NCBI RefSeq assembly: GCF_932294415.1
Contig: NC_065545.1
Coordinates: 21,298,357-21,362,356, forward strand
Length of the DNA stretch: 64,000 nucleotides
Source of the DNA: Quercus robur
Taxonomy: Eukaryota; Streptophyta; Magnoliopsida; Fagales; Fagaceae
Reading direction: 5' to 3'
Of this stretch, positions 9,779 through 20,848 are shown piece after piece. A model generated the notes under the pieces. The model was not told the origin of the DNA, did not search any database, and saw only the letters and a program-made list of their open reading frames with translations. The position numbers and the translations under genes were made by a program. Numbering within the stretch: position 1 is the first letter of the stretch; each line of letters begins with the position of its first letter.

Positions 9779-12652
9779 TAACATATTACCCTCTATGATC
9801 ATCTTGCATAAAACACATATTTGTCACCCAAATATCCCAGCTGAAGTAATCTGTCCTTGGATAATCTCTTAGTAATGAATAATCAGGCAATGGATCTATG
9901 CTTCAAGATCACTATTTTATGCCAAATTTATCTCCACTAGTTTTTACTTTTGGCAGATCTGATCTAAATTTCTAGTGGCTTGCCTCAATATTGCAGTAAA
10001 ACTGTTTTTGGGTTGAGGTTGTTGTTCTCTAGTGACAGTGTACGAACTTGGTTGGGCTATACCAAATTCTACGCAACTGGCTTGAATTCCCACCAACATA
10101 GTATGTATACATATTTATATAGTAAGAGGCTCCCACTCTACCTAAGTACTTAACACAATTACACTCCAAAATTCATTGTATTTGGATTGGATAATGGATA
10201 TGTCGGAGACACTTCTGCATATGTATTCTCAATGTGTCTGAAGTAAAAAAAATACAACTTATCATTTAAGAAATCCTTTGATTATGATTTTAACGATTTT
10301 GATAATTATTATTTATTTTTAAAACTTAAAATAAATAGAAAATATTCCAAAATTGTAAATTATAAATAAAGACATAAATAAATATTGATTAACCAATTAA
10401 TTAATTTTTCAGAGTCTCGTGTCCTGGTGTGCTGTCCATGTCTATGCTTCTTAGCTCTGAAGATCATGAATTCATTATCTAAGACTCTATGGCAGTATCA
10501 TTCATTGAACTAATATGGTCATAGATAATTTTTGGCTCTTTGTGTGAAGAAGGGGACCATTGAGTTGTCAATTATCCAACAAGAAGGATGTACCTAACAA
10601 TTTCTATTATGACTCTTCAAAGAGAGGCCTTGAGTAGCTCCCAACTTCAGCATTGTCTTCAACTCCCAGGAATACTAATTAGGTTCAGATAATACAATGA
10701 AAGCTCCCCCTTTTAAGCAGATGTGATTTTTCACCTTGCTACTCAATAGTACTCATAGGCACCTTGGTAGATAAGGACCACATATCTTCAATATGGAAGC
10801 TTTACTCCAGTCCTAAATTTTCTTAAAGCCCAAACCACCCTTGTTGTATTACATGTTGAACTCCAGCAGAAATATCTATGGGTTGTAACATTAGAGTTTT
10901 AAGGGACTCTTCTTTTCATTTGACTTTAGAAGAGAGAAGAAAGGTGAGGAAAACTTGTAAATTAGGTTTTCATGTTAGACAAGAAAAGAAAATAAACAAC
11001 CGAGAGTTGAATGGGAGGGAAGAAAACATTATTAACTAAGCTTATTATATAATATATTGACTTATTATAACCCTATCTACAAATTTATTTCCTCTCTCAT
11101 TATGTTGAAAAAAATTCAATAAACTCTAACTCAAATGGTACTTCTTTCTTTTTTAATAATGAGTTAGATTCAAGAATACGTGTAACTTATCAATTAAAAA
11201 TTATTATGATTAAGAGGTTTGAGATAGACTTGAGCCCATATTGTGAACTACATATTGGCTATTAAAGTCCAATTAGCCAAGTGATGAAGAAAAGTCAATA
11301 AATTCTAACTTCCTCCTCCTTTAATAATGTAACGGAGAATTAGATTCAAGACTCATGGATACGTGTAACATATCAAAGAAAAAACTAGTGCGATGAAGAG
11401 CATTTGGGATAGGCTTGAGCCAATGTTATCAACTACATATTGGCTTATGAAGTCCAATTAGCCAAGACAAGTGTGATGGCATTACCTTGGGCGAGATTCT
11501 ATCTCATCCATCTGTTTAAATAGTAATCAACATCAGAAAAGCTTGTTTGAGAAATCAATATCAGCTTATGATCACAAAAGTTATCATGGAATTTGCTAAA
11601 GCATGTTTATGTACAATCGGATTCACCTTTTCCCTTTGGCCATGACATTATTAATCAATGCAAACATTTGAACGACAAAGATAGTTCGGCTCTTTTAAAA
11701 GCCTAGTATAGTTTTTAATGGATAAGAGTAAAAACCACTAAACAAACTTGGCTAAAACAGAAGACGTTAGATTAGTTTTTGACACTATTAACGAGATTTG
11801 TCTATTTGTTTATTTTTTGTTGTACTTGGAACTCATTGGCAAATTCTTCAAAAGCTTACCTTCTCTTCTGGATATTACAGAGCTGGGGAGGGAGTTGATG
11901 ATAATGGCAGGCAGATAAATTGTTGAAGAATAATTTAGTTAGATTTGAAACTTTGGACCATCTCTGCAATATGTACCAAAATTCTTAACAACTACTTTAG
12001 AAAAAAAAATAAAAATAAAAATAAGGACCATAATCAATTGATTGGGCCATGAAGTATTGGTAAGGAAAAGACACTCAAGTTTGGATCTATTCCATTAAAA
12101 AAATCAGTTTTTAGATGAAACTATCACAATATAATAATTCTTCAAATATTGAACCCAACCAAGATGGACAAATGAGCATGAGCGGAAAGGATAAGCCACT
12201 CAAGAGAAGAGAATCTTCATGAATGAAATAATTGGTCCCCATGTAAAATAATGTGCATCATGACTAATGAGAAAAATAAAAAAAAGATAACCCAAGTTTT
12301 CAATCACACATCATCATCTACTCCAAGTCAAAAACAGTGGGAAAAGCCTAGAAGCAATCAAATTTTTAGTCATCACTTGAGCAAAATCAACTCTATAATA
12401 TCTCATCCTCTCTTATCTCTATCTGCAATGGAGAGGGTAAAAAGCAAAAACATGATCAATAATTAAAAAAGACCAAAAAAAAAGAAAAGAAAAGGGAAAG
12501 TACAAAAAAAAAAAAAAAAAACCCACTCTGATCTAGCAGTTTTTGTCCCTAAAATCAATAATCCTCATGTGACCATAATCAAGAATGGGAAAATTGACAA
12601 TATCTTTCTCAAAATACAGGCTTTTGGAGAGCAATGAAGGATAGACTGTTTA
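9779..12652. other. Gene-free AT-rich stretch with one local duplication
   Basis: No coding region can be supported. Two copies of a sequence of about 170 bp lie in direct orientation at about 11115-11284 and 11293-11466, sharing phrases such as ACTACATATTGGCT and AAGTCCAATTAGCCAAG. A possible decayed relative of the Mutator-like insertion at 51843 ends near 10453. Homopolymer A runs occur at 12000 and 12490-12525. Confidence 0.5.
11115..11466. repeat. Tandem direct duplication, about 180-bp unit
   Basis: The two halves align over most of their length: TTAGATTCAAGA, ATACGTGTAAC, CTACATATTGGCT and GTCCAATTAGCCAAG appear in the same order in both. The second half has several small insertions. 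No terminal repeats are evident. Confidence 0.75.
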
Positions 12653-13946
12653 TCAAGAAAATTCTTTATGGGCATCATCAAATTCAGAATTCTCAACTCC
12701 ATCTAACAGCATTTCTTGATACCGGCACTTACGGCTGCAAAAGGCTTTCTCACCCCTACATGTTTAGAGGCAAACAATTAGGACTAGAATTTGTTGATGT
12801 CATAACTCACAAGAAATATAAAAGAAAACACTTTAGTGTAGCATACGATTTTAAGTGAAACTCTATTTTTGTCCATCTTCTATATCATCATAACACTAAA
12901 ATTGCAGTTTAACCAAAAGCATCAACATGGTACTAGAATATAATAAAAATGAGATCATTTACCAGAATATTAACAAAGCCACGAGTTTAAACACAATAGA
13001 ATTGTTCAATTCCTATGTTCAATTCTATAAACTTATCAAATACTTATGATGCATCCTATAATATTTCTATCTAGTTGTCAAGGAAGAAGCTTCAAAGTTG
13101 AAGACTAAACTTTTTTACTATGTCTAGTACTCTCAATTCAATAGAAGGAAATGGAACAAACCTGTAAATGTAAATGTCTTTAGTCTGTTCAAGATTCTTC
13201 TTGCAAGTGTAACAGAAGCTGAGGAAATTCTCCAACATAGAGTTTGGTTCATCTGGTAAGGAACAGTAGGTCTCCACAATGCAGTTGTCAAATATATGAG
13301 TGGTTTTTGGATTTGGCCCATGAGATATCACACATGTGTAATCCTCAGAAAGCTCCATCTCGGTCACAGAGAGACTACCAGCTGTGACCACTCTTGGAGA
13401 CTCCTTTGTTTGGATGCCAGAACTGGCAGGACCAAATGCTGATATTTGTGAATTTCTGGTCTTGATTCCAAGATCAGCTGGAGATTTTGGAGACTCAACA
13501 GTTGGAGAAACTGTAGAGGCTGGCAGAGGAGGGATTTGAACTCTAAGCTTTGTACCAAAGAGAACCTTTCCATTGCTTGGTTTAGAACAATTCTCTTCAA
13601 TACTTCCATCATTTAGAGTATCTATAAGAGCAAGGCCAATGCCTTTGGAGTCCATTTTGTCCCATGAGTGTTTTTTTTCTAAGACAACTTTTGGGGATTT
13701 AGGCTGGTTTCTCTCATAAGAGAAAGGACTTCCAAAAGGAGAGAATGGTGGTGTTTCAAGAATTGAGGTTGGACTCATCGTAGCTTCAGTTTCTGAGAGA
13801 CCCTTTGCTATTAGAGCTTTGAATCTTGGTGAACCAAAGAAAGATGGAATAGGTCTTGTGCGTTTCTGGGATGGTGATGATTGAGAGCTGTGATCAGACA
13901 TTAAAGATTGCTTGCTGGTCACTGCTCTTGATCTATTTCTCAGCAT
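12653..13946 (-). CDS. FCS-like zinc finger (FLZ, DUF581) protein
   Basis: Two exons, 13162-13946 and 12653-12755, joined by a GT-AG intron (donor AG|GTTTGTT, acceptor TGTAG|GGGTGAG), encode 295 residues. FLZ proteins are plant-specific adaptors that bind SnRK1 kinase through their C-terminal zinc finger. The finger is split by the intron: Cys245 and Cys248 (FCYTC) are in exon 1, and Cys268 and Cys272 (AFCSRKC) in exon 2, followed by RYQEMLLDG. The intron position after DIYIYR and the short last exon fit the family. The N-terminal 240 residues are Ser/Pro-rich with an FFGSPRFKAL patch and look disordered. The ATG at 13946 gives MLRNRSRA, a typical FLZ start. A possible leader intron runs 13969-14130 (donor ACAG|GTGAGC). 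I did not assign a subfamily member. Confidence 0.9.
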
Positions 13947-14951
13947 AACTCTATATTCTCATATACTCCTTAGCCAAATATAATAAAATTCTGATTTCTC
14001 ACTGCCTAACATGAAACAAGAAGTACATATAAAGTTTCAGTCTTTCACACCAAAGAAAATAAATTTAAAAAGAAATTAAAGTGATGCAGAGAACAATACC
14101 AGAGATACATAAGCATAACTGAGAGCTCACCTGTACTAAATAAGCGTAATTTAAATTTACTCAGAAATCACCATGAGTTGCTGCAGGTGACTGTCTCAAA
14201 GGTTAGAAGCAAAAAGTTCTATTTTTTTTTCCTAGAAAAGCGCTACTGTAATGCACTTAGCTTCATAAAAAAAAAAACAAAAAACAAAAAACCCAGTATT
14301 TGAAAACAAAAAACAAAAAAAGAAAGTTCACTCTCTATCAAAAAACTGAAAAGCCTGCTAGATCTCTGTAGCCTCCATATGCTTAGCATTAAGAAAACAA
14401 CTATGAAATAAAGATTGGGCTTCCTCTTCCCCTTGTTCCTTCATGAAGTTAACAAAAAACAATTCCCATCATAGCAATTTGCATGCAAACCATGTGATCA
14501 AGGACAGAAGTGAACAAGAGCACTGCCATTTACAACAAAAAGAACCGTGTATTTTTATACTCTCAAGGTGTTTCAGAAAGACACGGACATAAAAATTGTT
14601 TTACACCTCCCCATGAAAAAGAAACCCCATCATCACCATGTAATTAAATTGAAAGCCTCAAAACTTTGCTTTCTCTGTCAGTGGGTTTTTCACACTCACT
14701 GCCATCAATTTCACTCTGTCACTTCCTCTTTATTCAGGTCTCAGCCCTTGCAAAATCAAAACGAACATGCACAGAGAGAAAAGTGAACTAAAAAAAAAAA
14801 AGAAAAAAAAAAAAAAGAAGAGGCTTTAACTCAAAAGGGATGAGTTGTGTTTGGTTGTGAACCTTTTAAAGAGAGAAGAAGAGGAGGGGTGTGCGTGAAA
14901 ATCAGTGGTTTTTACAACACGCCCTTAACTCCCAAATTTTTTATTACTTAA

Positions 14952-14985
<34 letters not shown>

Positions 14986-15000
14986 TAGTTTTCTTATTCT
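13947..15000 (-). promoter_or_regulatory. Probable leader and promoter region of the FLZ gene
   Basis: Upstream of the FLZ start there is a plausible 5' leader intron (13969-14130), pyrimidine-rich leader sequence on the minus strand (about 14770-14890) and a TA microsatellite at about 14957-14982 that could serve as the TATA region. No transcription start can be fixed by eye. Confidence 0.3.
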
Positions 15001-15448
15001 GTGTGTGTTTTGCACACAACGAGTTTTGTCTTTTTGCGAGAGGTGTTTCTTTCTTTAAGTATGGTACTTTGTCCAGACTCTCTTCGACTCTGTCTAAAAT
15101 CTATCACTGTTGTGTGAACTGAGCTGCTATAAATGCAGAAATAAACGCACGCACTTGTAGGGATTGCTTAGAAAACACTTTTTTTTATTATTTTATATTA
15201 AAAAAATTACTAAAGAATTTTTTGTTAGGACAAAACTTGTTAAATTTTTTTTTGCCATATGCCAACATCATTTATGGAGAAATAATTGAAAAAGAAAAAG
15301 AATAGTTCAACCCTAAAATTTATATTGTTCAAGTAATTATAAGATTGACAATTAAATTGTTGCGCATTCATATTAAAGATGTGAAAATAGTTAAAATGCT
15401 ATTGTATAACTCAAAACACTAAAATGGGCTATAAATCAAAAGGTGTTA

Positions 15449-15479
<31 letters not shown>

Positions 15480-15780
15480 AATAAATATAACTTAAAAGAA
15501 AATTTATATATATATTGTGGCACGGTACATCTCCTCTTTTATTTATTCTCTTTTTAGTTTTTTATGGTATTTATTGTATAGAATATATTATTTTATGGTG
15601 TTGTTTTATATTATTTTAATGTGTTGTATGCTAAAATAAAATATTTAATTTTGAATATATTGTAAAATGAATTGTTAAAGTAGATTAAAAAAAATGACTT
15701 TTTGAATTGCTAAAAGCTACCATGTATTTTTTTAGATATTTTGATTTGAATGCTCTTAAATGGTTAATGTCATCCTATAT

Positions 15781-15820
<40 letters not shown>

Positions 15821-17070
15821 GGGGGGGGGGGTGTGTGGGGGAAGAAGGTAGTCCTTTCTTGGATTTGTTTCTTCGTATGTGATATTGTCATTTGCCACAT
15901 CATTCAATTTCGCTAAAGTTGATAAAATTTTCTTATGAATCTAATCATGATAGATGTAAGTGTTATAAAATAAAATATTATATGTCAAGAGTTTTGTAAC
16001 TCTTTTGATTTCTCGCGATGTTTTCAAATGAGACATCTAAAACATTAAATAAATAAAAATATAAGATACCTTCGTGTATTAGGATATATCACAATGAATG
16101 TATATTAGTATATGTAATTTATACCATTTTTGCAGCATGTAATGTAGTATATTATTCTACTTTGATGTTTTTGAAAAAAAGAAAATACTTCATTTTCATA
16201 AGAGATTTTTTAAATGTATTTGAGTTGGCCTATGATTATGAGGGTTTTGTCTGAACTCTCGTTTGCACAAGGCCATTATTCACTTTTAAGGGTGATAAAA
16301 GTGATGGTTTACCCTCAAACTCCTACATTATTGTGTGTATATCTTGTAAGTTGATTTCCTTTTTTTTTTTTCTTTTTTTTTTTTGAGAAAGCATCTTGTA
16401 AGTTGATAGTGATGCATCTCAGCATTTAAAAAAAATGGTGTAAAGATTCATATGTGTGCAACAAATACGTACCAAAAGAAAGAGTTTGAGGGTACATAAT
16501 GGGACCCAAAACAAAGCTTCTTTGTTTATAGTGTAATTAAGTTCTATAAAGGCCACGTTTGCATGTCCTAGTCTCCTAGAAGCATTGATTACTGGGTCCA
16601 AAATTAGTTGGTACTCCTATATTAGATCTTTTATGCATATTTTAAATCTTATACTTTAATTTTCTACTTAGTCTCTTTTGGAAAAGAAAAAGATTTGGAT
16701 GAGGATTGGGGTTTAGATGAAAGCACATGGCTAGGCCAGTCATTGGCAAGGATTAAGGAAACAAATAATCGTGCCTACTTGGAAACTGGGATTAGAGCCT
16801 AAATTTTTTTTTTGGATAAAAAACAGGGACTAGACCTAGAGACAGGCTTGGCTTTCTAAATAATTGAACTGGAATAAAAAAAATATATATATATATATAT
16901 TTTTTTTTTGGATAAGCATATCATAATGAAAGCTAAAATCAGATTAAGCCACCGTGCTAGTACATGAGTGGCTCCCTTTTCTCTTAAAAACAATTGCTAC
17001 CGTAGAATAAGCAATCTATCACGGCCCTTAAATGCTATATATAAGCACAATAATTTTTTTAAATATATTC
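15001..17070. other. Gene-free stretch with microsatellites
   Basis: AT-rich sequence. Contains TA runs (15449-15465, 15781-15814), a G run at 15820-15830, and a short retro-insertion at 16341-16407. The 15535-15710 part resembles the AT-rich interior of the TIR element at 27950-28654. I see no gene. Confidence 0.5.
16341..16407 (-). mobile_element. Micro LINE/SINE insertion with 15-bp target duplication
   Basis: ATCTTGTAAGTTGAT occurs at 16341-16355 and again at 16393-16407. Between them lie only 37 bases, a T-rich run ending GAGAAAGC. Read on the minus strand this is a short 3' tail plus poly(A), as expected of an extremely 5'-truncated retroposon. Confidence 0.7.
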
Positions 17071-17470
17071 TTTTTTTTTTTTTTTTTTGAGGGGGAAATC
17101 TGTAAATTCATTGAAATAAACTGGCTAAATCAGTCTGAAGTACATGAAAAACTTGTGGTGGAGTTTCCTCCATCCACACTAAAATGTCTTGAATGTTAAG
17201 TGCATGTTTGGCCAAACTATGAGCAACACTATTACAATCTCTCGTTACATAAGAGTACAGTAATTTTTCAAACGAATAGGAGTAGTACTTAGCATCATTG
17301 ATCAAAGGTCCTATGTGAGACATGGAGCTCTCGGAATCTGTTAAAGCATTCACCACCAGCAATGAGTCACCTTCCAAAACCGCATTTTCACGCCAATTTC
17401 TGCAGCAAAAGACAGTGCCAGGCCTGCTGCCATAGCTTCAACTTTACTGCTATTGTGCGCTTGAGGTGGT
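17071..17470 (-). pseudogene. 5'-truncated LINE: RNase H domain and poly(A) tail
   Basis: The minus strand encodes a plant L1-type RNase H C-terminal domain. A first frame gives HNSSKVEAMAAGLALSFAA; a one-base frameshift near 17385 leads into EGDSLLVVNAL, VTRDCNSVAHSLAKHAL and VWMEETPPQV. Motif residues Glu (VEAM) and Asp (EGDS, RDCN) are visible. An A run of about 18 bases on the minus strand (17071-17088) follows the stop, marking the LINE 3' end. Most of the element, including reverse transcriptase, is missing. Confidence 0.85.
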
Positions 17471-18432
17471 AGATTATGATTAATGTAAGGTCACTTTTAT
17501 ATAAGGTCACTATTGACATTAATTTTTATGTATGCCAATCATAAATTGTGACAATTGTAAGAATGATGTGAAATTTGTTTTGACATTAGACTTGTGGGAG
17601 CCAAATATACGAAGTAAAGTTGTCATATAGGGTTTGTGATTAGTTGCCTCTTTTTAAGGTAACTCTACCGTTGACTTTTTAAATTTTATCAATTTATTTT
17701 AAAATATATAAATTGAATTTTGCCACATCATCAATAATATAAATAAATACCAAAATTATGATAGTTAATGTTTGTTTAAAATTTAATGATGTGGTTTATT
17801 AATTTCAAAATGAATGGATAAGTTTTAAAGAATTTTTTAGTAGAATTATTTTAAGAATTCTGGAGAATCCTAATGGAGAACTTAGTAAATATATATATAT
17901 ATATATATAAATTATTTTTTTCTGCGGTGGAGTAAATGAATTAGTCAATATATCTTTGCGTTTACAATATACAGCACAACTTTAATTTAGTCTGTCTTTT
18001 TTAAAGAAGAAAGATTTATTCACTTGTTTTTATACTTCTCATTAAAAAAAAAAATGATTATGATCTAGTGAGGTGGAACACAAAAAATAAATAAATAAAT
18101 AAATAAAATTCAACATGACACAAATATATAGCACTAATCTATTGTCACTATCTTTTCTTTTCCTTTTTAGATTGGAATCACTATCTTTTCTTTGGAATAA
18201 ATAATGTTTCTTTTCTTCATAATATATGTGCGTCTTCCATTTGCGTGCATGAATAATCTATAATCACATCATGGTTTATACTTTATGCTGCTTCCAGGCA
18301 TTTGAAACCTCAAAGTATTATATTTGATATTTCCACATAAAATAAATGAAAACTCTTAGCTAATGCTTACACAACTCATAACATTTAATTGTATAAATAT
18401 TTTTAAAATCAAATTATTATATTATATGTTTT
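17471..18432. other. Gene-free AT-rich stretch
   Basis: Nothing recognisable apart from TA and AAAT microsatellites (17886-17908, about 18085-18107). Confidence 0.4.
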
Positions 18433-19074
18433 TGTGGGGGTAACAGACCGGGGAGCCCACACCAATATACACGTTGGGCCAAGGGCCCAGTCCAAAAGAG
18501 AACCCCTCCTCGGCCATGAGAAGAACCCCTCATTGGCCACACTTGGCCGAGGACAAAGGGAACGGCCTATCACTGAGAGTGGCACTCTGGGTCATTTCAT
18601 GGAATAGGAAAAGTAATAAGACAGAAAATGACAACGGAAAGAATAGAAATATCTAAGGGAAAGCTGCCATTATTGCATTCAGTGCTCTGTACCTGACAGA
18701 GCCATGCTTTTCTACCTTTACAACCACTCCCAACAACTTTGGAGAGGGGCTAATGGGACAGGTATTAGCATTATGAATCTAAATCGGGAGGAAGGGAACT
18801 AATATAAAAGGGGGGTGAAGGGAGGCAATGAAGGGGACTCTGGAACCCCTACCACTAAACGTGTACTAGAAAAAGCTCCTTGGATTGTGCCGAGGACCAA
18901 ACTTCCTTGATAAACTCAGTTCATCTTTGCTTGACTGTCATGAACATCATATTAACTGTTACCCATGTACTAAGGCCTAGTTCTTCGACCCACTCTCTAC
19001 AAATTTATTATACCGGGCTCATAGGTCCAAGATCCCATACATCTTGAGCTTGGGCTGCAAAACATGATCCTACA
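18433..19074. mobile_element. Solo LTR (family A), TSD GTTTT
   Basis: The 642-bp segment starts TGTGGGGGTAAC and ends GATCCTACA. It is flanked by GTTTT at 18428-18432 and 19075-19079, a perfect five-base target duplication. It is homologous along its length to 23565-24306. No internal retroelement sequence adjoins it, so it is an LTR left by recombination. Phrases like CCTCGGCCATG and TTGGGCTGCAAAAC are shared by both copies. Confidence 0.85.
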
Positions 19075-19198
19075 GTTTTATTTACATTTAAAATGTATGT
19101 TAAATTTTATGTCAATTGAGTGTCATTTTTTACTCAATCCATAAACTCTTTATTTTGTTTAACATTTAAAATTTTAAATATAAAACTTGAAATGTAAG

Positions 19199-19921
19199 TG
19201 TAAGGAACCAAAAATTTGTGGCCCAAGCCCACTTAGAATAATGGGTTGTACCTTTTAAACCTGGCCCAAACCAATAAATTTTGTAAGAGATGGGAAAGAA
19301 CAACAACAACGGGTTTTGCCCAAGGACAAGTACAAGGGAGAATCTCCTTTTTTATTCAGCAACAAATGAGTATGAGGTTCTATACAGGTGTTCCCGGGGA
19401 GACTGGGTTTGCATAAAGGTGGTCATGTTCACTTTCTTCTCCAAGAGCTTTTTCTTCTGTTTCTTTTCTCTCTCTCTCTCTTTTCGATCCCTCTTTCCAA
19501 TGCTCCCTCCTTTCCTTATGTACTTTTCCCTTCATCACATCTTCACCATCCATTTCTACCTTACCTTCCTACTCTTTTGACACTTGTTACCTTTCACATC
19601 TAACTTATACTATTTAGGTCACTTTCTCATTAATGCGGCTGATAAAACTGTTGTCTACCATTTAATGTGGATGCAACAGGCTACATCAGGCCAAAAGCTT
19701 CCCTACTGCCTACTGACTTCCACTCTCTTCAGATTTTAGCTTCCACTTAGAATACCATAGAATATCAGGACTCATTTCTTCTCCTCCTCGGGTGGCTTCT
19801 CCCTTTAGGCCCGTGGCTTGTAGTATTACCACATCAATGCTGCGACCTTTCGACTTCCTCCTCGGTCTTCGGGCCAATGCTGAGACCCTTCAACTTCCTC
19901 CTCGGTCCTTGGATACCCACA
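19199..19921. mobile_element. Solo LTR (family B), TSD G/CTAAG
   Basis: The segment begins TGTAAGGAACC and ends ATACCCACA. The flanking five bases are GTAAG (19194-19198) and CTAAG (19922-19926), one mismatch. Its body is GC-richer than the surroundings, with repeated CTTCCTCCTCGGTC near the right end. The open frames within are not supported as genes. Confidence 0.65.
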
Positions 19922-20474
19922 CTAAGCATATTATGAAGATAATGTAATCTAATGAAAAAATATTAATAGGTGTGTAATTCTTTGTTAAGGTGCTTAGTAA
20001 TTTTTTTTTTTTAAATTAAATAAATAAAATTTCATTATTGGATCACACGTTCTCTTCATGGTTCATGATTATCCGATATGTCATACTTTTTAGTTATCAA
20101 ATGCTATTTACTATATAAAATTCATTCAACTCATGTTTTAATATAAAATTTTAGAATACAAAAAATAAATAAGTAAATAAATAAAATATGAACATTTATA
20201 AACAACATAATAAATATGTTAAGATAATCTTGATATTATACAAATGCTAGATAGAAAATATAAATCTAACAATAAATTTTTTTAATAGTGTTAGATAAGC
20301 ACACGTTATGAGAAGAAAACTTCAAAGTGAACCAATTTTCATATTTTTTTTTAACAAAGTTTTCTTCCCAACTGATTTGAAATAATCTCTTTTAATTCAT
20401 TTAACTCATTCAATAACAATTCATAAAATCATCTATATATATTATTTAAAATAATTTATACAATTCATTAAAAA

Positions 20475-20516
20475 ATCATCTACTTTTTTTTTTTTTTTGG
20501 ATAAGATCATGTACTT
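20475..20516 (-). mobile_element. Micro retro-insertion ending CTTATCC-poly(A)
   Basis: ATCATCTACTT (20475-20485) and ATCATGTACTT (20506-20516) flank 20 bases of T run plus GGATAAG. On the minus strand that is CTTATCC followed by poly(A). The flanks look like an 11-bp target duplication with one mismatch. Similar T(n)GGATAA strings occur at about 16806 and 16901. Confidence 0.55.
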
Positions 20517-20826
20517 AAAATGCAAGTGAATAATTTTATTAATTGACAAGTAATCCTTCCAACAGAAGGCAAACTTTTTATTTTATTTTATTTTGGGTTT
20601 CATTTAAAGGTAAACCTTTTATTTTATTTTGGGTTTCTTTTACATTTTAATGGGGTTTGAATTGAGGGCCCAATAGGTCAAGCAAAATTTGGGGGCTTGC
20701 TCGATATATTGCTTGTCGCTTAGGCTCTTAGTAAAGGTGGTAGGGCCCACAACAAAAGATTATTAAAAAAAATGGTGAAAACTGAAAAGGGGACCCAATG
20801 TATTGCTCCACGGACCTGAGGCCGCA

Positions 20827-20848
20827 GAGAGAGAGAGAGAGAGAGAGA
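20827..20848. repeat. GA microsatellite
   Basis: About eleven GA units in a row. Confidence 0.9.

Noticed and set aside
13133..13612. Two further minus-strand frames overlapping the FLZ exon
   Set aside because: Shadows of the real exon in other frames; only the 13946-start frame contains the zinc-finger cysteines and joins exon 2.
15127..15147. TATAAATGCAG on the plus strand as a promoter
   Set aside because: No transcript-like or coding sequence follows on the plus strand within 2 kb.
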